Shown: positions 26,914 through 34,738 of the stretch, in pieces | Numbering within the stretch: the first letter of the stretch is position 1 | Layout: the number at the start of each line of letters is the position of its first letter | DNA from: Robinsoniella peoriensis | GTDB lineage: Bacteria > Bacillota > Clostridia > Lachnospirales > Lachnospiraceae | Strand: one strand, 5' to 3' | Length of the DNA stretch: 55,075 nt | NCBI RefSeq assembly: GCF_042680125.1 | Contig: NZ_JBHTNY010000050.1 | Notes under the pieces: model-generated | What the model was told of the DNA's origin: nothing | The model's input: only the letters and a program-made list of their open reading frames with translations | The model's database searches: none | Position numbers and translations under genes: made by a program

Positions 26914-27939
26914 ATGAAAATAACAATAAAAGATGTGGCAAGAGAGGCGGGAGTATCCATTTCAACAGTTTCCAAAGTAATCAATGACGCTCCCACTATT
27001 TCAGATGCCACGAAAATCCGTGTGAAGGAGATCATGGAAGAACTGCATTACCAGCCGAATTCCCAGGCAAGTAATTTTGCCAGGCAAAAAACGAACAATA
27101 TTATATTTTTGACAAAGCTGGAGCCGCGCATTGCTTTTTCCAATCCCCATATGTTCGAAATTATGTGCGGGGTACAGACCATACTCGGGGCGAAGTCCTA
27201 TAATATGAGTTTTACAGGAGCGAGGAGCAAAGAAGAGGCACTTTCTATTGCCCAAGATGCCATAGCCAGAAAACGTGCTGACGGAATCGTAGTCCATGGG
27301 TCCGCCACATCGAAGGAACTGGCTGAATTGCTTGTGAATGAAGCATTTCCCCATATACTGATCGGAAAACCCAGATTTCGAAGCCCTGTGTGCTGGATTG
27401 ATATCAATAACTGTATCTCAGGGGAAATGGCGGCAACGCACCTGGCGGAGTATGGATATACCAGGATTGCCTTTGTGGGGGGAAGAAAAGAAGACGAGAT
27501 ATCCACAGACAGGCTGCTGGGCTTTACTTCGGCAATGAGGGAAAATGGGCTCAGCGTGCCGGAGCATTTTATCAAACATGGAACCTACACCAAGGAAAGC
27601 GGCTATCAGCTTACAATGGAACTATTAGATGCACCTGATAAGCCGGAAGCGATTATCTGCGAAAACGATAAGATTGCTTACGGTGTAATGCAGGCTCTGG
27701 ATGAGCGGAAATTCCGGGTACCCGGTCAGATGTCCGTCATCTCCTTTGATGACTTTCCGCTATCGCATATGATTGAGCCGCCTATGACGGTGGTGGACAT
27801 TGATGTTTACGATATGGGAATTCAGGCAGGAAGGCTTCTGCTGCAAAAAATCAGGCATCCGCTTCTCCAGGTCCAGTATTATACCACCCTTCCGAAACTG
27901 GTTGTCAGGGAAACAACATGCAGAAAAAAGACATTTTGA
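26914..27939 (+). CDS. LacI-family transcriptional regulator (probable maltodextrin regulator)
   Basis: Repressor of 341 aa. Residues 1-55 form the LacI HTH plus hinge (TIKDVAREAGVSISTVSKVI). The remainder is a sugar-binding periplasmic-like core (TEYGYTRIAFVGG-like segment near 190, and DKIAYGVMQALDE). The ATG at 26914 has AGGAGG five bases upstream; an upstream in-frame GTG overlaps that site. It lies next to the maltodextrin operon and is divergent from an amylase remnant, so a MalR-like role is likely. Direct target sites are inferred. Confidence 0.9.
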   Translation: MKITIKDVAREAGVSISTVSKVINDAPTISDATKIRVKEIMEELHYQPNSQASNFARQKTNNIIFLTKLEPRIAFSNPHMFEIMCGVQTILGAKSYNMSFTGARSKEEALSIAQDAIARKRADGIVVHGSATSKELAELLVNEAFPHILIGKPRFRSPVCWIDINNCISGEMAATHLAEYGYTRIAFVGGRKEDEISTDRLLGFTSAMRENGLSVPEHFIKHGTYTKESGYQLTMELLDAPDKPEAIICENDKIAYGVMQALDERKFRVPGQMSVISFDDFPLSHMIEPPMTVVDIDVYDMGIQAGRLLLQKIRHPLLQVQYYTTLPKLVVRETTCRKKTF

Positions 27940-27943
27940 AAAT

Positions 27944-28017
27944 TTGATAAAAATTTATCAATACCCTCTTCACAAATAGAAAATTTCATGTTATAGTATC
28001 AATAACAGTTATTGATA
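27944..28017 (+). promoter_or_regulatory. cooS promoter with two palindromic operator candidates
   Basis: A promoter reads TTCACA (27969-27974), 17-bp spacer, TATAGT (27992-27997) with a TG extension. A perfect 21-base palindrome, TATCAATAAC-A-GTTATTGATA (27997-28017), begins at the last base of the -10 and covers the expected start of transcription. A second palindrome, TTGATAAA-AA-TTTATCAA (27944-27961), lies upstream. Both share the half-site TATCAATA, which points to one regulator binding twice. The identity of the regulator is not visible. Confidence 0.65.
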
Positions 28018-28058
28018 TCAAATGAGTTTATAAGCATACATTAAAGGAGGATATTTTC

Positions 28059-29948
28059 ATGTCAAATTGTAGTTCATGTTTCAGCTGCAACACCTGCAAA
28101 AGTGCAGACAAACCTTTGGAGGCCTTTATTAAGACATTACCCATGGAGACATCTCATCACAGAGTGGAATCCCAGTCTACAAAATGTGGATTTGGACTGC
28201 AGGGTGTCTGTTGCCGTCTCTGTGCTAACGGACCATGCAGAATTACCCCGAAAGCTCCAAGAGGTATCTGCGGAGCAGATGCAGATACCATTGTTACCAG
28301 GAATTTTTTAAGAGCAGTGGCAGCCGGAAGCGGATGTTATATTCATGTTGTGGAAAATACGGCTCTGAACCTTAAGAATACGGCACTTGCGAAGGGGAAG
28401 ATCCGTTCGGAAGCGTCACTTCGGAATCTGGCTGAAGTACTTGGCATTGAAGGTGAAGATGTTTATGATCTGGCAGTAAAGGTTGCAGATGCTGTTCTGG
28501 CTGACCTCTACAAACCGGAATATGTGCAGATGGAATTGATTGAGAAACTGGCTTACGGCAAACGCCTGGATGCCTGGAAAGCACTTGGAATTATGCCGGG
28601 CGGATCCAAGTCAGAAGTATTCTCAGGCGTAGTAAAATGTTCCACAAACCTGAATTCAGATCCAATGGATATGCTGGTTCACTGCCTGAAACTGGGGGTT
28701 TCTACCGGTGTATACGGACTGATGCTTACAAATTTGTTAAATGATATCCTGTTAGGTGAACCGGAGATACGATTTGCACCGGTTGGACTTAACGTGATTG
28801 ATACTGATTATATCAATATTATGATTACCGGACACCAGCACTCCATGTTTACATATATCCAGGATCGTCTGATTGAAGAGGACGTAGTGGCGAAAGCGAA
28901 AGCTGTGGGTGCAAAAGGATTTAAACTGGTTGGATGTACCTGTGTAGGCCAGGATCTTCAGCTTCGCGGTGCACATTATACGGAGATTTTTGACGGTCAT
29001 GCAGGTAACAACTATACAAGTGAAGCAATTCTGGCTACCGGAGGCATTGATGCGGTTCTTTCAGAATTTAACTGTACACTGCCGGGTATTGAACCTATTT
29101 GTGAAGAACTTCAAATTAAACAGATCTGTATAGATGATGTGGCTAAGAAGAGAAATGCAGAACTGATTCCATTTAAATTCGAGAGCAGAGTAGAAGACGG
29201 AGACCGTATCATCGATGAAATTATTGCCGGCTATGTTGCACGCCGCGGCAGTGTAGAAATGAATCTTCTTCCGGAACATGGAAATAAAAATACGTTAACC
29301 GGCGTCAGTGAAATTTCTCTGAAAAAATTCCTGGGTGATTCCTGGAAGCCGTTAATCGACTTGATTGTATCCGGCAAGATCAAAGGTGTAGCTGGAGTTG
29401 TAGGATGTTCAAGCGTAGCATACGGACACGATACTTTGACTGTAGAGCTTACGAAAGAATTGATCAAAAGAGATATCATTGTACTCAGTGCAGGATGTTC
29501 TTCAGGCGGTATCGAAAACTGCGGACTGATGACACCGGAAGCAGCAGAACTTGCCGGACCAAACTTAAAAGAAGTATGTAAATCACTTGGAATTCCTCCG
29601 GTATTGAACTTTGGACCATGTCTTGCAATCGGAAGACTGGAAATGGTGGCAACGGAACTTGCGAAGGAAATCGGCATTGATATTCCTCAGCTGCCGCTGG
29701 TATTATCAGCAGCACAGTGGCTGGAAGAGCAGGCACTTGCAGATGGATGCTTTGGACTTGCACTGGGGCTGCCCCTTCACCTTGGCGTACCGCCTTTTGT
29801 AACCGGAAGTTCACTGGTGACAAAAGTCCTGACAGAAGATATGAAATCACTGACAGGCGGTCAGGTTATTATAGACGGAGATGCGAAATCATCCGCTGAT
29901 ACTTTAGAGAAAATCATAGAAGAAAAGAGAAGTGCTCTTAATATCTAG
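28059..29948 (+). CDS. cooS: Anaerobic Ni-CO dehydrogenase catalytic subunit
   Basis: Oxidises CO to CO2 with a Ni-Fe-S C-cluster, 629 aa. Cys43 and Cys51 fit the D-cluster, and Cys52, Cys55, Cys60 and Cys71 fit the B-cluster. C-cluster ligands are all recognisable: His in GHQHSMF and Cys in GCTCVGQD, EFNCTLPG, VGCSSVAYG, SAGCSSGG and NFGPCLAIG. The N-terminus has an additional Cys-rich stretch (NCSSCFSCNTC). No acetyl-CoA synthase gene is adjacent, so this is the monofunctional type feeding electrons to CooF. Confidence 0.96.
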   Translation: MSNCSSCFSCNTCKSADKPLEAFIKTLPMETSHHRVESQSTKCGFGLQGVCCRLCANGPCRITPKAPRGICGADADTIVTRNFLRAVAAGSGCYIHVVENTALNLKNTALAKGKIRSEASLRNLAEVLGIEGEDVYDLAVKVADAVLADLYKPEYVQMELIEKLAYGKRLDAWKALGIMPGGSKSEVFSGVVKCSTNLNSDPMDMLVHCLKLGVSTGVYGLMLTNLLNDILLGEPEIRFAPVGLNVIDTDYINIMITGHQHSMFTYIQDRLIEEDVVAKAKAVGAKGFKLVGCTCVGQDLQLRGAHYTEIFDGHAGNNYTSEAILATGGIDAVLSEFNCTLPGIEPICEELQIKQICIDDVAKKRNAELIPFKFESRVEDGDRIIDEIIAGYVARRGSVEMNLLPEHGNKNTLTGVSEISLKKFLGDSWKPLIDLIVSGKIKGVAGVVGCSSVAYGHDTLTVELTKELIKRDIIVLSAGCSSGGIENCGLMTPEAAELAGPNLKEVCKSLGIPPVLNFGPCLAIGRLEMVATELAKEIGIDIPQLPLVLSAAQWLEEQALADGCFGLALGLPLHLGVPPFVTGSSLVTKVLTEDMKSLTGGQVIIDGDAKSSADTLEKIIEEKRSALNI

Positions 29949-29962
29949 AAAGGTGGCGCCTT

Positions 29963-30424
29963 ATGAAACGTATATTTGTGGACGCATCGAAATGTGACGG
30001 ATGCAAGAACTGCAGCATTGCCTGTATGAATGCCCACCGTAAGACACCTGGTACCATCTATGACCTGTGCCTGACGGACCCGGAAAACGAATCCAGGAAC
30101 TATATCTATAATGATGGAAAGGGCGGCTATACTCCGGTATTCTGCCGCCACTGCGATGAACCGGACTGTGTGGGTGCCTGTATGAGCGGAGCATTGGTGA
30201 AAAACCTGAAAACCGGGTTGGTGGAATACGACAGGGATAAATGCGCAGCATGTTATATGTGTGTGATGAACTGTAAATTCGGGGTTCCAAAACCTGATTA
30301 TTCCAGAACCTATATGATAAAATGCGATTTCTGCCAGGATAAAGATGGAGATCCATCTGGCGAAGAAGGCCCGTCTTGTGTGGCAGCCTGTCCGAAGCAG
30401 GCAATCTTTGTAAAGGAGGTGTAA
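29963..30424 (+). CDS. cooF: CooF-like ferredoxin with four [4Fe-4S] motifs
   Basis: Electron-transfer protein, 153 aa. Four Cys-rich motifs are visible: CDGCKNCSIAC at residues 11-21, CRHCDEPDCVGAC near 62, CAACYMCVMNC near 94, and a final CDFC...CVAAC pair. It is the expected electron acceptor of CooS and starts 14 bases after it. It probably passes electrons to the flavoprotein encoded next. Confidence 0.94.
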   Translation: MKRIFVDASKCDGCKNCSIACMNAHRKTPGTIYDLCLTDPENESRNYIYNDGKGGYTPVFCRHCDEPDCVGACMSGALVKNLKTGLVEYDRDKCAACYMCVMNCKFGVPKPDYSRTYMIKCDFCQDKDGDPSGEEGPSCVAACPKQAIFVKEV

Positions 30425-30427
30425 TAT

Positions 30428-31663
30428 ATGGAGAGATTTGTAATCATCGGAGCTGGTGCTGCGGGAATCAAAGCGGCAGAACGTATTCGTAAAATGGAAG
30501 ATGATGCCCAAATTACAGTGATTTCTATTGATGACCAGGTTCATTCACGCTGTATGCTGCACAAAGTCCTTGGCAAAGAGCGGACAGAAAAAGGAATTAA
30601 TTTTGTTCCTGAGAATTTCTTTGAAGTAAATAAAATTCGTTTTATTGATACGGAAGCAGTAACCCGGGTGGATACAAAGAAGCAGGAAGTAACTCTGGCC
30701 TGTGGAGCTTTCGTTCCTTACGATAAGCTTCTTTTGGCAACCGGATCCGCTTATGTGGTACCGCCGATTCCTCATTTCCGGGAGGCAGAAAATGTCTTTG
30801 GCTTTCGTGATCTGAGTGATGCAAGGGCAATACAGAATGCCCTGGATACTTACGGAAAAAATGTATTTATTGTAGGATCCGGACTGGTTGGACTGGATGC
30901 GGCATCAGCATTGACACATTTAGGAGGCAAGGTTACAATAGCAGAAATGGCGGATCGTGTAATGCCACTTCAGACAGATGCCTATGCAGCAAGTGTTTAT
31001 CAGGCGGCATTTGAAAAGGCGGGATGCAAATTTAAACTTGGGGTATCCGCTAATGATTCCGTGGTAGATGATAATGGAAATATCATAGCAGTTCAGCTGT
31101 CAAATGGAGAAAGCATTCCCTGTGATTTTATCATCGTTGCAGCAGGTGTCCGTCCCAAGGTGGATTTTCTGAAGGACAGCGGCATTGAGATAGAACGTGG
31201 AATCGGGGTAAATGAATTTTTACAGACAAATATCCCGAATGTCTACGCAGCAGGCGATGTGACAGGTTTATCCGGAGTATGGCCGGACGCTATGGAGCAG
31301 GGGAAAACTGCAGCAATGAATATGTGTGGTGCAGTGCTGGAATACGAGAAGCCGTATCCATTTAAAAATACCAGTAATTTCTATGGAATAACTATGCTTT
31401 CAGTGGGAAAACTGGATGATAAAGAAGAAGGTGTGAAGATCTGTACCCAGAAGGGAAAAGACAGCTACAAAAAAGCCTTCATTAAGGATGGAAAACTTCA
31501 GAGTATTCTGATTCAGGGAGATATTTCGAATACCGGTATTTATTTATATCTGATTCGTAAACAGATTCCATTGGGAGATTTGTCAGAAAAGGTATTTAAT
31601 TTGTCTTTTGCAGATTTTTATGGGTATAATGAAAATACCGGCGCATACGAATTTGCTGGATAA
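30428..31663 (+). CDS. FAD/NAD(P)-dependent pyridine nucleotide-disulphide-type oxidoreductase
   Basis: Flavoprotein of 411 aa resembling rubredoxin:NAD or ferredoxin:NAD oxidoreductases. The FAD-binding loop is IIGAGAAGIKAAE (5-17), the NAD-binding loop is VGSGLVGLDAASAL near residue 150, and NVYAAGDVTG near 275 closes the FAD site. It starts four bases after cooF and is followed by rubredoxin, so electrons from CO may reach NAD(P)+ or rubredoxin. The cooS-cooF-flavoprotein arrangement is a known genomic association. Direction of electron flow is inferred. Confidence 0.9.
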   Translation: MERFVIIGAGAAGIKAAERIRKMEDDAQITVISIDDQVHSRCMLHKVLGKERTEKGINFVPENFFEVNKIRFIDTEAVTRVDTKKQEVTLACGAFVPYDKLLLATGSAYVVPPIPHFREAENVFGFRDLSDARAIQNALDTYGKNVFIVGSGLVGLDAASALTHLGGKVTIAEMADRVMPLQTDAYAASVYQAAFEKAGCKFKLGVSANDSVVDDNGNIIAVQLSNGESIPCDFIIVAAGVRPKVDFLKDSGIEIERGIGVNEFLQTNIPNVYAAGDVTGLSGVWPDAMEQGKTAAMNMCGAVLEYEKPYPFKNTSNFYGITMLSVGKLDDKEEGVKICTQKGKDSYKKAFIKDGKLQSILIQGDISNTGIYLYLIRKQIPLGDLSEKVFNLSFADFYGYNENTGAYEFAG

Positions 31664-31735
31664 ATTTTTAAAATATGATATAATACAGTTTATAGTTTTG
31701 AAAAGACTTACACTATTTAAAGGAGGTGAAACAAC

Positions 31736-31897
31736 ATGAAAAAATATATTTGTGAACCATGCGGATATGAATATGATCCGGAAGTAGGTGATCCAGATGG
31801 CGGAATTGCCCCTGGAACAGCATTTGAAGATATTCCAGAAGACTGGGTTTGCCCAATCTGTGGTATGGGAAAAGATGTTTTTGTAGAAGCTGAATAA
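31736..31897 (+). CDS. Rubredoxin
   Basis: Small iron protein of 53 aa. The two Fe-binding knuckles are CEPC (Cys6, Cys9) and CPIC (Cys39, Cys42), with DPDGGIAPGTAFEDIPEDW between them, a textbook rubredoxin pattern. AAAGGAGGTG precedes the ATG. It lies 72 bases after the flavoprotein gene, so it may be in the CO dehydrogenase operon or transcribed from its own AT-rich leader (TATAAT at about 31678). Likely redox partner of the flavoprotein and a link to oxygen or peroxide reduction. Confidence 0.97.
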   Translation: MKKYICEPCGYEYDPEVGDPDGGIAPGTAFEDIPEDWVCPICGMGKDVFVEAE

Positions 31898-31966
31898 TTG
31901 CATTTACAAAAAGATACTTAAGTATGCATATACCGCCGGACATTTGATGAACGGCGGGTAAAGAAG

Positions 31967-32026
31967 AAGCTGCCATGCAGTACGGAGAAATAGAAAATGA
32001 TCCGTATAAAATGGCAGCTTTTTCTT
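31967..32026 (+). terminator. Terminator after the CO dehydrogenase operon
   Basis: AAGCTGCCAT (31967-31976) pairs with ATGGCAGCTT (32011-32020), with an inner TACGGA/TCCGTA stem, followed by TTTCTT. A smaller ACCGCCG/CGGCGGGT hairpin precedes it at about 31932-31959. No gene is seen between 31898 and 32189. Confidence 0.75.
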
Positions 32027-32189
32027 AAGATAATCTAAATAAGTGATACAATTACGATGTAATACTGAAGACTTTATAAATTTTTCCAGTAAAAGTTGCT
32101 TTTTACCGTAGAAAGATTTATAATGAAATGGATTATAAGGTGAAATCTGGTAATACTTATAATTGAGGAAAATTAAGGAGGAATAAATA

Positions 32190-33248
32190 ATGAAGAGGAT
32201 ATCATTGTTTTTTGCAGCATTATTGGTTACGGTATCTTTAGCAGGATGCGGCGATAAAGAAAAGGAAACAGAACCGCAGACCCTGGCAGTGACCGAAGCT
32301 CCAACTACGAAACAGACGGAGACTCAGACACAGACAACAGAACCGCAGACAGAAAGCAGCACGGATAAGACAAGAGAATTAAACGGACTCGTTACAGGGG
32401 TGACAGCGGATTCCGTTGATATTCAGACAGCAAGAGGTAAAAAGCTTACATTTTCAACAACGGGCGCACAGATGCAGACAACTGCAGAGCTGAAAGCAGG
32501 TAGCCAGATTACTATCCTGTATAAAGGCAAAGTAGTAGACACAGATACATCGGGAGCTAAGGTATCTGGAATCAAAGATATGGATGCAAGTGCAGAGAAG
32601 ATTACAGAGGGTGAGCCAGTTGTAGCAGAAACAGCTGATCCCAATGCAACCGGAGGAACATTAAACGGAACAATTTCTGAAATCACAGGAGAAAGAATTG
32701 TAATCCTTGGTGATGATGGAGATTCCTATTATTTTACACATGACAAATGTAAAATGGTACTTGGAAATGGTATCCAGGATACAAATTATGTATCAGTAAA
32801 ATTCACAGGCGACGTATATGGTCCGGAAATTGTACCGGCGGTAGAAATTACCGACAATACAACAAATTCAGCACCACAAACGGAAAACAGTACTAAAGTT
32901 ACAGGGACTATCACAGATGTAACAATGAGCACCCTTTCAATTTCAGCAGATGATGGACAAGAGTTAAGCTTTACTATCACTGGAGTACCGGTTAATATCA
33001 CGGGCGGTCTTATGATTGGTGAAACGGTTGGAATCAACTACACCGGTGATGTAAGCAGCGCTAAGGTTACATCGATTACAGATACTAGCGGCGGCAGCAC
33101 CAGCACAGATACCGGAAGAAACAATGCTGAAACAAATGCTAATGCAGATGCCAATGCTTCTTCAGAAACAAATGCATCTACTGAGTCCAATGCTTCTACA
33201 GATGCAGGACAGGGTGATAATAATGCAGACGGAAGTGCTGCACAGTAG
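32190..33248 (+). CDS. Repeat-containing surface lipoprotein of unknown function
   Basis: Exported lipoprotein of 352 aa with signal KRISLFFAALLVTVSLAGC (lipobox LAGC) after AAGGAGG. A Thr/Glu/Gln linker (residues 25-60) is followed by three similar modules of about 60-75 residues starting at ELNGLVTGVTADSVDIQ, GGTLNGTISEITGERIVI and STKVTGTITDVTMSTLSIS. Each looks like a small beta-barrel (OB or DUF5666-like). The last 50 residues are Asn/Ala/Ser/Thr-rich. I do not recognise the family. It is probably a cell-surface binding protein. Confidence 0.65.
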   Translation: MKRISLFFAALLVTVSLAGCGDKEKETEPQTLAVTEAPTTKQTETQTQTTEPQTESSTDKTRELNGLVTGVTADSVDIQTARGKKLTFSTTGAQMQTTAELKAGSQITILYKGKVVDTDTSGAKVSGIKDMDASAEKITEGEPVVAETADPNATGGTLNGTISEITGERIVILGDDGDSYYFTHDKCKMVLGNGIQDTNYVSVKFTGDVYGPEIVPAVEITDNTTNSAPQTENSTKVTGTITDVTMSTLSISADDGQELSFTITGVPVNITGGLMIGETVGINYTGDVSSAKVTSITDTSGGSTSTDTGRNNAETNANADANASSETNASTESNASTDAGQGDNNADGSAAQ

Positions 33249-33314
33249 CAATAAGAATTTTCAGACAAGCTCCGGTATGATAGACAGCTGAACCGGACTG
33301 GTTGATGATTTAAA

Positions 33315-33358
33315 GGGGAATATGCATGGTACATAGAGCATATTCCCCTATTTTATTT
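33315..33358 (+). terminator. Intrinsic terminator after the lipoprotein gene
   Basis: A perfect 11-bp stem GGGGAATATGC (33315-33325)/GCATATTCCCC (33338-33348) is followed by TATTTTATTTT. Confidence 0.85.
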
Positions 33359-33420
33359 TGGGAAAAGAAGCATTGGTTCTTTCAATCAATAATGATAATA
33401 TAATTCAGGAGGAAATATAA

Positions 33421-33780
33421 ATGCAGGTATTATTTGTAGAATATCCAAAGTGCACGACTTGCCAGAAAGCAAAGAAGTGGCTGAAAGAACATCAGGTGGA
33501 ATTTGAAGACCGCCATATAAAAGAAGAAAATCCAACTGCGGCTGAACTTAAGGAATGGCATGGCAGAAGCGGGCTTCCTTTAAAACGATTTTTTAATACC
33601 AGCGGGATGGTATATAAGGATTTAAATCTGAAAGAAAGGATTCCGCAAATGAGTGAAGACGAACAATATGAGATCCTGGCAACGGATGGTATGCTGGTGA
33701 AGAGACCGCTGGTGATTGGAAAGGATTTTGTGCTGGTTGGATTTAAAGAAAAAGAATGGGAGGAAGCACTGGTTAAATAG
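33421..33780 (+). CDS. ArsC/Spx-family thioredoxin-fold protein
   Basis: Cytosolic protein of 119 aa. The N-terminal active motif is YPKCTTCQKAKKWL (CxxC, Cys11 and Cys14), followed by FEDRHIKEENP and the KRPLVIGKDFVLVGF segment characteristic of the ArsC/YffB/Spx family. The CxxC form is typical of Spx- and YffB-like members. Genuine arsenate reduction is unlikely without ars genes nearby. AGGAGG lies upstream. Confidence 0.88.
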   Translation: MQVLFVEYPKCTTCQKAKKWLKEHQVEFEDRHIKEENPTAAELKEWHGRSGLPLKRFFNTSGMVYKDLNLKERIPQMSEDEQYEILATDGMLVKRPLVIGKDFVLVGFKEKEWEEALVK

Positions 33781-33836
33781 GATAGCGGTATTTGCCGGGC
33801 CAGTTACAGGAGATGAAGAAAGAGCGCAATAACGAT

Positions 33837-34487
33837 GTGGTTAAGGCTGCTATTTTTGATATGGACGGACTGATGTTTGATACGGAAAGGCTGGCATCAG
33901 ACGGTTGGAAATATGCAGGAGAGGTCCTGGGATTTGAAATTGATGACGGGAAGTTGTCACAGACCCGGGGAAGAAATGTGGCAGATGCCAGAAGCCTTTT
34001 TTTAAAATGGTATGGAGATCAGGTAGATTACGATGAGGCACGCAGTCTGCGGTGTGAATATTTGAACAGCAGGCTTAGGCAGTACGGAATGCCCATAAAA
34101 GAAGGATTAACTGAGCTTTTAGCATATTTAAAGGAAAAGGGATATAAAAGAGCTTTGGCCACATCCACCCACCGGGAAACGGTGGAGTGGTATTTTGAAC
34201 TGGCGGGGCTTCCTTTGGATTTTGAGGCAGTCGTGTGCGGTGATGAAGTTGAGAATAGCAAACCGGCACCGGATGTTTTTCTAAAGGCAGCTAAAAAGCT
34301 GGATACAGATCCGGGGATGTGCCTGGTTCTGGAAGACAGTCCAAATGGAATCCGGGCAGGAGCCAGTGCCGGGTGCAAGGTTGTAATGGTACCGGATCTG
34401 GATATGCCAACAGAAGAAACCCAAAAACTATGTATGAAAATATGTGAAAATCTCAGAGAGGTCATAGAGATTTTGGAAGCATTTTAA
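33837..34487 (+). CDS. HAD-superfamily sugar-phosphatase/beta-phosphoglucomutase-like hydrolase
   Basis: Cytosolic phosphatase of about 216 aa. Motif I is FDMDGLMFDTE at the N-terminus, motif II LATST, motif III the Lys in NSKPAPDVFLKAA, and motif IV EDSPNGIRAG. A cap domain sits between motifs I and II. The start is uncertain. GTG at 33837 puts motif I at the usual distance from the N-terminus. ATG at 33813 sits immediately on an AGGAG site with no spacing, and TTG at 33792 has a weak site. Substrate unknown. Confidence 0.85.
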   Translation: MVKAAIFDMDGLMFDTERLASDGWKYAGEVLGFEIDDGKLSQTRGRNVADARSLFLKWYGDQVDYDEARSLRCEYLNSRLRQYGMPIKEGLTELLAYLKEKGYKRALATSTHRETVEWYFELAGLPLDFEAVVCGDEVENSKPAPDVFLKAAKKLDTDPGMCLVLEDSPNGIRAGASAGCKVVMVPDLDMPTEETQKLCMKICENLREVIEILEAF

Positions 34488-34568
34488 TAAGTAAAAACAA
34501 AATAAGACAGTGCGGTCACATGTGGAAAATAAAAGTTTAAATTTGATGGAAATATGTGACTAAAACTA

Positions 34569-34666
34569 TTGACAAAACTCCTGACTTAAGGCATCATAGA
34601 AGTATAAATTAAGGGGAAGTCTGTCGAAAAAACAATTGTTTGCAGATGACGAGCAGTTGTTTTTTT
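34569..34666 (+). promoter_or_regulatory. Promoter plus terminator-like hairpin in the leader of the M60 protease gene
   Basis: TTGACA (34569-34574) and CATCAT (34592-34597) with a 17-bp spacer form a moderate promoter. About 30 bases downstream, AAAAAACAATTG (34627-34638) pairs with CAGTTGTTTTTT (34654-34665, one G-U), a terminator-like hairpin before the coding region. GAAGTCTGT (34616-34624) can instead pair with ACAGACTGCTTC (34698-34709), so an attenuation switch is possible but unproven. Confidence 0.45.
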
Positions 34667-34738
34667 AAACTCAAATTATGGTAAATTATGGGTATAAACA
34701 GACTGCTTCCAAAACATAATATGAGGAAGGAGAATATG

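Noticed and set aside
29945..30544. Minus-strand frame of 199 codons opposite cooF
   Set aside because: Antisense to a well-supported ferredoxin gene with conserved Cys motifs.
33421..33780. Arsenate resistance gene
   Set aside because: No other ars genes are nearby, and the CxxC form fits Spx/YffB-like proteins better.
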